Shown here in pieces: positions 56,370 to 64,000 of a stretch of 64,000 bases of DNA. This DNA comes from an uncultured Arthrobacter sp. Its GTDB lineage: Bacteria; Actinomycetota; Actinomycetes; Actinomycetales; Micrococcaceae. The DNA is taken from assembly GCF_947495145.1 (NCBI RefSeq), contig NZ_CANLXP010000003.1, positions 62,001-126,000 on the forward strand, read 5' to 3'. The translations under genes and the position numbers were made by a program. The notes beneath the pieces were generated by a model. That model had not been told where the DNA came from. It made no database searches and was given only the letters and a program-made list of their open reading frames with translations. Position 1 is the stretch's first letter; the number at the start of each line of letters is the position of its first letter.

Positions 56370-57041
56370 ATGTCCCAACCCTCCACCATCTCCCGTGAAC
56401 TGACTTTGGCTGAACCGCAGGTAATGCTCGACCTGCGCACGTATGTGGGGCGCGCCCGCGCTGCCCAGGACGGTGCGGTGAGGCTGCAAGCCACTGGCGG
56501 AGTACTTGCGGCGTATGTCTGCATCCTCGCCCCCCGCATCCTCGGCGAAGCGACGCCGACGGTCCTCGGGCTGCGCACCATGCCGCTGAGTGAGCCGGCG
56601 CAATTGGACACAACCGTGGCGCTTGCCGCTGTGTCGGACCGTCTCGCCCGGATGGGAGATAACGACGTCGTCCTGCCGGTACCGCCATCGACAGTCACCG
56701 AAATCTGGGCAGGAGTGCTGCCGCCACGGTCGGGTTGGGCATCGAAGGGTTCCATGCCGGCGGACCTGTTGCTCGCTGCTGCTTCCGAAGGAATCAAGGA
56801 AGTCGCCGAGTCGGTGCCGCAGTCCACGGGAGCGATTGCCGTCAATAACGCCCGCGGAATAATCTGGGGCCGACCGGTCCAGGAAGCGCCGGTGGAGCTA
56901 CCGGCCGGTGCGGCTTTCGGCGCATTCGCACTCGGTTTCCTGGCTCCGGGAGCGCAGGTCGGAGTATTCACCAACGGCCGGTGGGCACGGCTCAGCACAG
57001 GCAACGGACACGTTCTTGTCCGTCAGGCTGCTGTTCTCTAA
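56370..57041 (+). CDS. Conserved hypothetical protein
   Basis: 223 residues, no signal peptide or membrane segment; I do not recognise a catalytic motif. It is Ala/Val-rich with features such as [19 protein letters not shown]-like start, [20 protein letters not shown] and [19 protein letters not shown] at 56370 follows GAGAGG. Its last four bases overlap the convergent globin gene. Codon use is like its neighbours, so it is a real gene. Confidence 0.7.
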   Translation: MSQPSTISRELTLAEPQVMLDLRTYVGRARAAQDGAVRLQATGGVLAAYVCILAPRILGEATPTVLGLRTMPLSEPAQLDTTVALAAVSDRLARMGDNDVVLPVPPSTVTEIWAGVLPPRSGWASKGSMPADLLLAAASEGIKEVAESVPQSTGAIAVNNARGIIWGRPVQEAPVELPAGAAFGAFALGFLAPGAQVGVFTNGRWARLSTGNGHVLVRQAAVL

Positions 57042-57511
57042 GCGGAGTTCACCATGGAATGTGCCGCCCGCTCCAGATAGTCCCACAGCGTTGCCTCGTG
57101 CAGGGGAGAGAGCTCGAGGGAGTCGACGGCATCCCGCATGTGCGTCAGCCAGCGGTCGCGGGCGGCGGGAGTCACCTGGAACGGCTGGTGTCGCATCCGC
57201 AGACGCGGGTGGCCCCGGGTTTCGCCGTAGGTCTTCGGACCGCCCCAGTACTGTTCCAGGAAGAGCAGGAGCCGCTCTTTGGCCGGGCCCAGATCCTCCT
57301 CCGGGTACATGGGACGCAGGAGTTCATCCGATGCCACCCCGTCGTAGAACACATCGACCAGGCGGACGAAGGTTTCGTGTCCGCCGACAGCTTCATAGAA
57401 GTTGTCGGTATAGGACGGCTGATCGAACCGCGGCCCCACCGGCGTCAACCGGGCGATTGGTTCACCGAACCGGGATGGAATGGGGATGGGGCCCGGTGTT
57501 TCACTGCTCAT
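57038..57511 (-). CDS. Truncated haemoglobin (group II, GlbO-like)
   Basis: 157 residues with the group II globin pattern: [48 protein letters not shown], and proximal His in [13 protein letters not shown]. An N-terminal extension of about 30 residues. Binds oxygen; roles in actinobacteria include redox and NO defence. Its start overlaps the stop of mscS by 11 bases. Confidence 0.93.
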   Translation of the reverse strand: MSSETPGPIPIPSRFGEPIARLTPVGPRFDQPSYTDNFYEAVGGHETFVRLVDVFYDGVASDELLRPMYPEEDLGPAKERLLLFLEQYWGGPKTYGETRGHPRLRMRHQPFQVTPAARDRWLTHMRDAVDSLELSPLHEATLWDYLERAAHSMVNSA

Positions 57512-58124
57512 TGGCTTTTTCCGCCTTTTCCTCGTCAGTTGCGGGCGGGACGTAATTCCCCTGGGACCTGTTGCCTACCTTCATGATGTCACCGTTGCGG
57601 ATGTACCAGATCGCACCGTTCTCATCCACCATTCGGGTGATCCGCAGCCCAACCGACTGCACAACTCCGACTGTGTCCCCCACTTCGATAACATCGCCGA
57701 TGCCGTACTGATCCTCGATGGTGATGAAGAATCCAAGGAAGGCATCCCGGATCACTTCGCGGGCTCCGAAACCGATGGCAATACCGACGATCCCCACGCT
57801 CGCGAGAATCGGACCGATATTGACTCCCAGCTGCTCGATCGCGGTCATCAGCGCGATGATCGCGATGGTAACCGCCGTCGTGCTGCGCAGGAGCGCGCCG
57901 ATAGTTTCAGCGCGCTGCATGCGCCGCTTGTGATCGAGCGTGCGGAGCACCGGTTGAGCCCACCGGAAGTGCGGCTTCCTGAACATCTCATACCCGTTTT
58001 GCACGCGGGAGACCATGCGGTTGATCAACATCCGCAGGATGAGCCAGAGTATGAGCGCGGCCAGCAGGATCAGCGCGGCGGCGAGGATGTTGCCGCCGTA
58101 ACCGAGCTGGTCAAGGAACTGCAT
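57501..58124 (-). CDS. MscS-family small mechanosensitive channel
   Basis: 207 residues: two to three hydrophobic segments, the pore-lining helix region [26 protein letters not shown] and the beta domain [24 protein letters not shown] at 58124 has AAAGG ten bases upstream; a GTG nine bases earlier overlaps that signal. Shorter than E. coli MscS and lacks most of the C-terminal vestibule. Opens on osmotic downshock (family). Confidence 0.9.
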   Translation of the reverse strand: MQFLDQLGYGGNILAAALILLAALILWLILRMLINRMVSRVQNGYEMFRKPHFRWAQPVLRTLDHKRRMQRAETIGALLRSTTAVTIAIIALMTAIEQLGVNIGPILASVGIVGIAIGFGAREVIRDAFLGFFITIEDQYGIGDVIEVGDTVGVVQSVGLRITRMVDENGAIWYIRNGDIMKVGNRSQGNYVPPATDEEKAEKANEQ

Positions 58125-58266
58125 GGGGGACACCTTTCATTGGTCTGCGCCCGGGCGGCGTCAATCGGCGCATTGGGGCAGGTCAAGATTACCGTTGCAG
58201 GCTTGACGACTGTGCATGCGCCGTTCCAGCCCCGCCATTCCCTCACCGCGGGCTGCGGGGAGCTGA

Positions 58267-58788
58267 TCAGGCTGGAGTCTTTTCGCGCGGAGGCTCGGTC
58301 AGCGGGCCCGCCTTCCCGCCAACCACTACAACGGGCTCATGCAGGACGGGAAAATTCACCGACCTGCCAATGAAACAGGCGGCAGCAGCGTCCGCGTGAA
58401 TCGATTGGGCCGTGTGCTTGGCCGTGCTGTCCGTAATGGTCACGCGGGGCTTGAGCGTCACGCCGGTGAACTCCCCGCTGCCGTCGGGATTGAGCCGCAT
58501 GGTGCCTTCGGCTGCATCTTCGTAGGCGGTCACAATGACGCCGTTCTTCACAGCCATGTGCAGGTAGGACAGCATGTGGCACTGCGAGAGGGCGGCCAGG
58601 AGAAGCTGTTCCGGATTCCAGCGTTCAGGATTGCCGTGGAAAGTCGGGTCTGCTGATCCGAGGATGACCGGCACACCCGCTGAGGAAACGTCGTGATCAC
58701 GGGTGTAGGAACGGTAGGAGGAGGTGCCCTCACCACGGTTTCCCGTCCATACGACCCGTACCAGATAGGAGTGCTCGGAGAGGTTCAT
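58267..58788 (-). CDS. OsmC family protein
   Basis: 173 residues; OsmC/Ohr-like peroxidase fold with the conserved Cys pair in LLLAALSQCHMLSYLH and AAAACFIGRSVNF. ATG at 58788: no Shine-Dalgarno, but TATTTT lies six bases upstream, so leaderless transcription is likely. An upstream ATG would run into the pepN terminator. Detoxifies organic hydroperoxides in relatives; substrate here unknown. Confidence 0.88.
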   Translation of the reverse strand: MNLSEHSYLVRVVWTGNRGEGTSSYRSYTRDHDVSSAGVPVILGSADPTFHGNPERWNPEQLLLAALSQCHMLSYLHMAVKNGVIVTAYEDAAEGTMRLNPDGSGEFTGVTLKPRVTITDSTAKHTAQSIHADAAAACFIGRSVNFPVLHEPVVVVGGKAGPLTEPPREKTPA

Positions 58789-58794
58789 AGGCAC

Positions 58795-58800
58795 AAAATA
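58795..58800 (-). promoter_or_regulatory. Candidate -10 of osmC overlapping the pepN terminator
   Basis: TATTTT on the minus strand, six bases before the ATG and two bases after the pepN hairpin. Confidence 0.5.
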
Positions 58801-58803
58801 CAC

Positions 58804-58845
58804 CCGATGGTTCGCAAACCGCAGGTGCGGTTTCCGAACCATCGG
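58804..58845 (-). terminator. Terminator hairpin after pepN
   Basis: 20-base arms (58804-58823 / 58826-58845) with a single mismatch, followed on the minus strand by GTGTATTTTG. Lies 21 bases beyond the pepN stop. Confidence 0.75.
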
Positions 58846-58866
58846 ATTGGGTAGCGCGAAGGTCCG

Positions 58867-61428
58867 TTACCTGTCGGCGGCCTGCGCGCGTAGAGCCCGT
58901 GCCACGCCGTCGCGGTTCTCCAGCGTGAGCCGGCGGAGGGACGCCGAATCCGAATCCAATGTGGCCAGGAATTCGTCGGTGGCATCAAGTGTCGACTGCG
59001 TAGTCAGGCGCGACGGGTAGAGGCCAACGATGATCTGCTGGGCAATCTCATGGGTGCGGTTCGCCCACACATCCTTCGCAGATGCGAAGTACTTCCCGGC
59101 GAAAGGCTCCAACAGGGCTGCGTCATGCACGCGGGTGAACCCGGCGATGGCAGAGCGCTGTGCGGCGTTGGGCATGTCCGAGCGCTCAACGATGGCCTCC
59201 CAGGCCTCTTCCTTCGCTGCAGCGGTCGGAATGGCGGCCTTCGCCTGGGCGGCAGCGAGGGCACCCGTGGCGGTGGCATCCCGCTCGAGCTCTGCGTCGA
59301 TGTCTTCCCCCGTCCTGCGCCCGCCGACCACGAGACTTGTCAGCAGCTCCCACCGCAGGTCGGCATCGACCGTAAGGCCCTGTGGTGTGCCGGAACCGTC
59401 GAGGATTCCCTCGACGGTATCCAGCTGTGCATCGGTCTGCGCGTGCGCAGCGAACGCCTTGACGAACTGCAGCTGCGAGTCCGAGGCGGCGCCGGCTGCT
59501 GCTGCCAATTCCCAGAGGCTGTCGGCCGCCGCTATCTCCATCGCCTGCCGGTCATCGGGGTTCACATAGAACGTCAACGTAGTTGCCAGCTGCCGCAGGA
59601 GTACCAGGACCACCGAGGAGTCGGATTCCGAGGCGATGTTCTGCAGAATCAGCTCGACGTAGTTGCGTGCGGGCGTCTCTCCGTCCCGTGCGGCGTCCCA
59701 GGCAGAGGCCCACACCAGCGTGCGGGGAAGGGACTCAGCGAAATCCTTGAGGTGGCGGGTGGCGGTTCGCAGCGACCGGTCGTCGAGACGGATCTTCGCG
59801 TACGCCAGATCGTCGTCGTTGAGAAGCACCAGGTCAGGCCTCTGCAGCCCGATGAGCTCCTGGACGTCAGTGCGAACTCCTGCGACATCAAGCTCTACCC
59901 GGTGGGACCGCTCGAGCTGGCCTTGCACCGTCAGGTTGTAGAAACCGATCGCCAACCGGTGGGACCGAATGGTCGGATAGTCCGCGACGGCGGACTGGAG
60001 AACCGCGAAAGAGGTGATGCGGCCGTCGTCGTCGTAAGCGATTTCCGGACGGAGGGTGTTCACGCCGGCTGTTTCCAGCCACTCGGCCGACCACTCCTTG
60101 AGGTCGCGGCCGCTCGCCTTCTCAAGCTCGACGAGCAGGTCGGAGAGCTCTGTGTTGGACCAGGCATGTTTGCCGAAATATTCGCGCACTCCCTGCATGA
60201 ACTTGTCCTGGCCTACCCACGCCACCAGCTGTTTGAGCACTGAGGCGCCCTTGGCATAGGTGATGCCGTCGAAGTTGACCTGCACATCCTCCAGGTCATT
60301 GATCGGAGCGACGATGGGATGTGTTGAGGGCAGCTGGTCCTGGCGGTAGGCCCAGGCCTTTTCGAGGGACGCGAAGGTGGTCCACGATTGCGTGAACTTC
60401 GTTGCCTCCGCGGAGGCAAGGGTGGACATGAACTCGGCGAAGGATTCATTCAGCCAGAGATCGTTCCACCACCGCATCGTTACCAGGTCGCCGAACCACA
60501 TGTGCGCGAGTTCGTGCAGGATGGTGATGGCCCGGCGCTCCACGGTGGCCTCGGTGACGCGGGAGCGGAACACGTAGCTCTCGAGGAAGGTCACCGCCCC
60601 GGCATTCTCCATTGCGCCGGCATTGAACTCGGGTACGAACAGTTGGTCATATTTCTCGAAGGGATAGGGCGTGCCGAACTGCGCCTCGAAGAACTCGAAG
60701 CCCTGGCGGGTCAATTCGAAGACGTTCTCGGCGTCCAGGTGCTGCATAAGTGACTTGCGTGCGAAGACGCCCAGCGGGACCGTGCGGCCGTCAGAGCTCG
60801 TGAGCTCGCTGCGCACAGCCTGGTACGGGCCCGCGATCAGGGCGGTGACGTACGAGGACAGGACGGGCGTCGGTTCGAAGGCCCACGTGGAGCGTGCACC
60901 GCCGTCGTCCGCTGAACCGGCTTCCACAGGCTCAGGCGTGGGGGAGTTGGAGATGACATCCCAGTGCGACGGCGCTGTCACAGTGAATCGGAAGGTCGCC
61001 TTCAGATCCGGCTGCTCAAAGACGGCGAAAACGCGGCGGGAATCAGGAACTTCGAACTGGGTATACAGGTAGACCTCGTTGTCTACCGGATCGACGAAAC
61101 GGTGCAGGCCCTCGCCGGTGTTCATGTAGAGCATGTCCGCATCGACAACCAGTTCGTTGGACGCGGCAAGGTTGTCCAGGCGGATCCGTACGCCATCGGA
61201 GACCTCCTCGACATCAAGGTCCAGCCCGTTCAGTGTCACGCGGTGGACCGCGGCCGTGACGGCGTCGATGAACGTTGACGAACCTTGCTCGGCGTCGAAA
61301 GACACCACTGTGGTTGATCTGAAGATGGAATCGCCGCGGGTCAGATCGAGGTTGATGGCGTAGCTGTGGACGCTGACTATGGCCGCGCGTTGGCGTGCTT
61401 CGTCCCGCGTCAGGTTCATACCTGGCAA
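58867..61428 (-). CDS. pepN: Aminopeptidase N
   Basis: M1 zinc aminopeptidase, 853 residues. GAMEN (about 271-275), HELAHMWFGDL with zinc ligands His305, His309 and Glu328 in NESFAEF, then the long C-terminal helical domain. The start is TTG at 61428: it is seven bases after a strong GGAGG and gives the family N terminus (M)PGMNLTRDEA. Upstream in-frame starts lack such a signal. Confidence 0.95.
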   Translation of the reverse strand: MPGMNLTRDEARQRAAIVSVHSYAINLDLTRGDSIFRSTTVVSFDAEQGSSTFIDAVTAAVHRVTLNGLDLDVEEVSDGVRIRLDNLAASNELVVDADMLYMNTGEGLHRFVDPVDNEVYLYTQFEVPDSRRVFAVFEQPDLKATFRFTVTAPSHWDVISNSPTPEPVEAGSADDGGARSTWAFEPTPVLSSYVTALIAGPYQAVRSELTSSDGRTVPLGVFARKSLMQHLDAENVFELTRQGFEFFEAQFGTPYPFEKYDQLFVPEFNAGAMENAGAVTFLESYVFRSRVTEATVERRAITILHELAHMWFGDLVTMRWWNDLWLNESFAEFMSTLASAEATKFTQSWTTFASLEKAWAYRQDQLPSTHPIVAPINDLEDVQVNFDGITYAKGASVLKQLVAWVGQDKFMQGVREYFGKHAWSNTELSDLLVELEKASGRDLKEWSAEWLETAGVNTLRPEIAYDDDGRITSFAVLQSAVADYPTIRSHRLAIGFYNLTVQGQLERSHRVELDVAGVRTDVQELIGLQRPDLVLLNDDDLAYAKIRLDDRSLRTATRHLKDFAESLPRTLVWASAWDAARDGETPARNYVELILQNIASESDSSVVLVLLRQLATTLTFYVNPDDRQAMEIAAADSLWELAAAAGAASDSQLQFVKAFAAHAQTDAQLDTVEGILDGSGTPQGLTVDADLRWELLTSLVVGGRRTGEDIDAELERDATATGALAAAQAKAAIPTAAAKEEAWEAIVERSDMPNAAQRSAIAGFTRVHDAALLEPFAGKYFASAKDVWANRTHEIAQQIIVGLYPSRLTTQSTLDATDEFLATLDSDSASLRRLTLENRDGVARALRAQAADR

Positions 61429-61588
61429 GGTGATGCCTCCGGAAGTGGGGAGTGGACTTACCGCGCGGTGACGCGGTGTGATCCACCTTACGCAGAACCG
61501 TGTACCTTCACCATTTCCGCGGCGTCGCCCCGCCGGCCGGCGAAGTACTCTGGACCGGACGAATAAATCTCTCTGGAACGGATCCGAC

Positions 61589-62062
61589 ATGCGCGTTCAT
61601 ATTGCAACCGACCACGCCGGCATGGAGCTCAGTGCGCACCTCGTCGCGCACCTCAGCGCGAAGGGATATGAACTGATCGACCACGGCCCATCCGATTACG
61701 ATGCCGAGGACGACTACCCTGCCTTCTGCATCAACGCAGCCCTGGCGGTCGTCGACGATCAGCTTTCTGGCGTTGAGGCGCTCGGCATCGTCCTTGGCGG
61801 GTCGGGCAACGGGGAGCAGATCGCAGCGAACAAGGTCCGTGGCGTACGCGCAGCGCTGGCCTGGAACCTCGACACAGCCCGGCTTGCCCGGGAACACAAC
61901 GACGCCAATGTCGTAGCGCTTGGCGGACGCCAGCATTCGCTCGAAGAGGCCACCGCCATTGTGGAGGCCTTTCTCGAGGAGTCCTTCAGCGGTGCAGAGC
62001 GGCACGTACGGCGAATCAGCAAGATTGCCGTTTACGAGACAACCGGCGAAATTCTCCCGTAG
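61589..62062 (+). CDS. rpiB: Ribose-5-phosphate isomerase B
   Basis: 157 residues of the LacAB/RpiB family: HIATDHAGMELSAHL, HGPSDYDAEDDYPAF, GIVLGGSGNGEQIAANKVRGVRAAL. Interconverts ribose 5-phosphate and ribulose 5-phosphate. ATG at 61589. Its stop shares one base with the GTG of the next gene. Confidence 0.94.
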   Translation: MRVHIATDHAGMELSAHLVAHLSAKGYELIDHGPSDYDAEDDYPAFCINAALAVVDDQLSGVEALGIVLGGSGNGEQIAANKVRGVRAALAWNLDTARLAREHNDANVVALGGRQHSLEEATAIVEAFLEESFSGAERHVRRISKIAVYETTGEILP

Positions 62063-62961
62063 TGCCTGAGGGCCACTCCATCCACCGGCTTGCCCGGCAG
62101 TTCACTTCGGTGTTCACCGGTGAAACGCTGAAAGCGAGCAGTCCCCAGGGCCGCTTCTTGGAGGGTGCCGGACGTATTGACGGCTCAGTTCTGACCGGCG
62201 CCCGGGCGCACGGCAAACAGTTGTTTCTGGAGTTCGACAATGATCTGGTCATGCGCGTCCATCTTGGCCTATACGGGGCGTGGAGCTTCGGCGGAGACAG
62301 CCGGTTCCGTGGCGCATCCAGTATCGGTGCGCCGAGGCGGGTAGGGGAGAGGGAAACCCCGAACGACGACGACGGCGGCTCCTCCTACGGCGGCCCACCG
62401 GCTCCGGTGGGGGCGGTCCGTGTCCGGCTGGTATCGAAGCATGGTTGGGCGGACCTGCGCGGTCCGACAGCCTGCGAGATCATCACCCAGGCGGAGCGCG
62501 ACGCGATCATAGCCAAACTCGGACCGGACCCGCTGAACCCGGACTCCGATCCTGCCCGATTCGTTGCGCGCGTAAGGCGTACCCGGACCGCTGTAGGTCT
62601 TTCGCTGATGAATCAGGCAGTGATCGCAGGCGTCGGCAACGTCTATCGCGCCGAGGTGCTCTTCCGGCGTCGGGTGCATCCATGGCTTCCGGGCGTGGCG
62701 CTCGGGGAGGTTACGGCGCTGGCACTGTGGGAAGACCTCGTCCTCCTGATGAACGACGGCGTGCGTGCCGGGCGCATTGTTACGACGACGCCGCAGCACC
62801 GGTCTCCCGGCTCCGGGAGCTCCTCCGCTGTGCCGGCGGAGGATGCGCACTATGTGTACAAAAGGACTGGCCTCGAATGTCGGATCTGTGGCACGCCGGT
62901 GGCCATGGCTGAGATGGGTGCTCGGAAGCTGTACTGGTGTCCGTACTGTCAGGCTGACTGA
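62062..62961 (+). CDS. Fpg/Nei family DNA glycosylase
   Basis: 299 residues. N-terminal MPEGHSIHRLARQ (Pro nucleophile and Glu after Met removal; MPEGH marks the Nei group rather than MutM), helix-two-turn-helix NQAVIAGVGNVYRAEVLF, and C4 zinc finger CRICGTPVAMAEMGARKLYW followed by CPYCQ. A Gly/Ser/Asp-rich insert (residues about 82-116) is unusual. Repairs oxidised bases, probably as endonuclease VIII. GTG at 62062 coupled to rpiB. Confidence 0.92.
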   Translation: MPEGHSIHRLARQFTSVFTGETLKASSPQGRFLEGAGRIDGSVLTGARAHGKQLFLEFDNDLVMRVHLGLYGAWSFGGDSRFRGASSIGAPRRVGERETPNDDDGGSSYGGPPAPVGAVRVRLVSKHGWADLRGPTACEIITQAERDAIIAKLGPDPLNPDSDPARFVARVRRTRTAVGLSLMNQAVIAGVGNVYRAEVLFRRRVHPWLPGVALGEVTALALWEDLVLLMNDGVRAGRIVTTTPQHRSPGSGSSSAVPAEDAHYVYKRTGLECRICGTPVAMAEMGARKLYWCPYCQAD

Positions 62962-63007
62962 TTCAGGCGTGGACGACTGTCCAAAAAGGGGCGGTCCGGG
63001 AAGAACG

Positions 63008-63081
63008 TGGAGGGGATGACGGGAATCGAACCCGCGTAATCAGTTTGGAAGACTGAGGCTTTACCATTAAGCTACATCCCC
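63008..63081 (-). tRNA. tRNA-Gly (anticodon TCC)
   Basis: Acceptor GGGGATG/CATCCCC, anticodon stem TCAGT/ACTGA with loop CTTCCAA, T loop TTCGATT, discriminator T, CCA encoded. Confidence 0.95.
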
Positions 63082-63225
63082 GAGACCCGCCGGAAGACTG
63101 AATCGCGGTGAAAGCTGCGCGATTCCAGGTCGGGCTGGAACGCATATAACTACACCATAAGGGCGTCGAATTCTCAAAATGTGCAACCTTGCCGTTTCTT
63201 TCGTAGACTTGCCTCTGCACTCAAA

Positions 63226-63299
<74 letters not shown>

Positions 63300-63310
63300 C
63301 TCTGTGTTCA

Positions 63311-63378
63311 ACGGTGCAGAAACCTGTATCAAACGGTGCAGACATGATCCTTCGCGGGATACGTATGCCCGGTGCAGA
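63311..63378 (+). repeat. Three copies of CGGTGCAGA in the tig leader
   Basis: CGGTGCAGA occurs at 63312-63320, 63334-63342 and 63370-63378 between tRNA-Pro and tig; the first two are also flanked by an A and AA. Spacing is uneven (22 and 36 bases). Confidence 0.6.
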
Positions 63379-63409
63379 ACCGATCCCTATCATTCAGGAG
63401 AACTAGGCT

Positions 63410-64000
63410 GTGAAGAGCGCTGTCGAAAACCTCACTCCCACGCGAGTGAAGCTCAACGTGGAGGTCCCTTTCGAGGAACTCAAGCCGAACATCGAAGCTG
63501 CCTACAAGACCATCGCCACCCAGGTGCAGGTTCCGGGTTTCCGCAAGGGCAAGGTTCCCAACAAGCTGATTGATCAGCGCGTCGGACGCGGCTACGTCAT
63601 CGAGACAGCAATCAACGAGGGTCTGAACGGCTTTTACCAGGACGCTGTGCAGGAGACGAAAATCCGTCCGCTGAGCAGGCCCGAGGTAGAGATCACCGAG
63701 GTTCCGGACCCCTCGGCGCAGGACGGCCAGCTTCTCTTCACGGTTGAGCTTGATGTTCGTCCTGAGATTGAACTTCCCGAGTACTCCGGTCTTGAGGTAA
63801 CTGTCGAGGCCGCCAAGGCGAGCGACGAAGACATCGTGAAGGCGCTGGATGAACTGCGCGGGCGGTTCGGCACGCTCAAGGAAGTAGACCGTCCCTCGAC
63901 CGACGGTGATTTCCTGACTCTTGACCTCACGGCGAAAATCGACGGTGAGGAAGTGGACTCCGCCGCGGACATCTCGTACCAGGTGGGCTCCGCCACCATG
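63410..64000 (+). CDS. tig: Trigger factor (3' end beyond the window)
   Basis: Ribosome-bound chaperone and peptidyl-prolyl isomerase. The first 197 residues are visible: ribosome-binding domain with the signature PGFRKGKVPNKLIDQRVG, then the start of the PPIase domain. GTG at 63410 with AGGAG at 63396-63400. The window ends in frame within the gene. Confidence 0.96.
   Translation, partial: MKSAVENLTPTRVKLNVEVPFEELKPNIEAAYKTIATQVQVPGFRKGKVPNKLIDQRVGRGYVIETAINEGLNGFYQDAVQETKIRPLSRPEVEITEVPDPSAQDGQLLFTVELDVRPEIELPEYSGLEVTVEAAKASDEDIVKALDELRGRFGTLKEVDRPSTDGDFLTLDLTAKIDGEEVDSAADISYQVGSATM

Overview
The window is 64 kb of ordinary chromosome from a high-GC Gram-positive bacterium. The gene order, the many GTG/TTG starts, the near-absence of noncoding space and the protein families (a PucR-type FasR regulator beside fabD, DUF3145, DUF3052, DUF2469, MptB-like mannosyltransferase, tandem signal peptidases) fit an actinobacterium of the family Micrococcaceae (Arthrobacter-like). 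No prophage, insertion sequence, CRISPR array or obvious genomic island is visible; nearly every gene belongs to a recognised family.

Layout. 1-12.5 kb: the 3' part of smc, an MFS gene, ftsY, a GH79-like secreted or anchored glycosidase on the other strand, amt-glnK, a zwf paralogue and ffh, so both halves of the SRP pathway are present. 12.5-24.4 kb: an alpha/beta hydrolase, a CatE-like VOC protein, then the translation/processing cluster rpsP-khpA-rimM-trmD-rplS-lepB-lepB-rnhB-DUF2469-yraN-comM-dprA, an Ogt-family gene and xerC. 24.7-33.2 kb: DUF3145 facing the fatty-acid block, which is transcribed leftward as aceE, fasR, fabD, fabH, acpP, fabF, leading from pyruvate to acetyl-CoA to acyl chains. 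33.5-35.6 kb: DUF3052, an AhpE-like peroxiredoxin, a Sir2 deacetylase and tRNA-Val. 35.6-45.2 kb: an OafA-type acyltransferase, gnd, cysK-cysE, msrA, a Nif3-family protein, a zinc-ribbon-like coiled-coil protein, an RNase H/VOC fusion and yaaA. 45.3-49.9 kb: the RNase P RNA gene, an MFS gene, def, an acyl-CoA dehydrogenase, tRNA-His and orn. 50-64 kb: an MptB-like mannosyltransferase, DUF3224, tRNA-Arg, an ssb paralogue, a lipoprotein, ettA, tesB, a hypothetical gene, a truncated haemoglobin, mscS, osmC, pepN, rpiB, nei-like glycosylase, tRNA-Gly, tRNA-Pro and the start of tig.

Most notable points: two copies of a 17-bp palindromic operator, one before fasR and one before fabD (probable FasR sites); an Ogt-family protein whose active-site cysteine is glycine; an RNase HI domain fused to a VOC domain; an acyl-CoA dehydrogenase with glycine at both positions where the catalytic glutamate is normally found; GAAAC-N6-GAAAC boxes upstream of amt-glnK with glnD missing from its usual place; and a perfect pepN hairpin whose T-run doubles as the -10 element of a probable leaderless osmC transcript. 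I see no large undescribed multi-gene system; the unusual material is at the level of single genes and sites.
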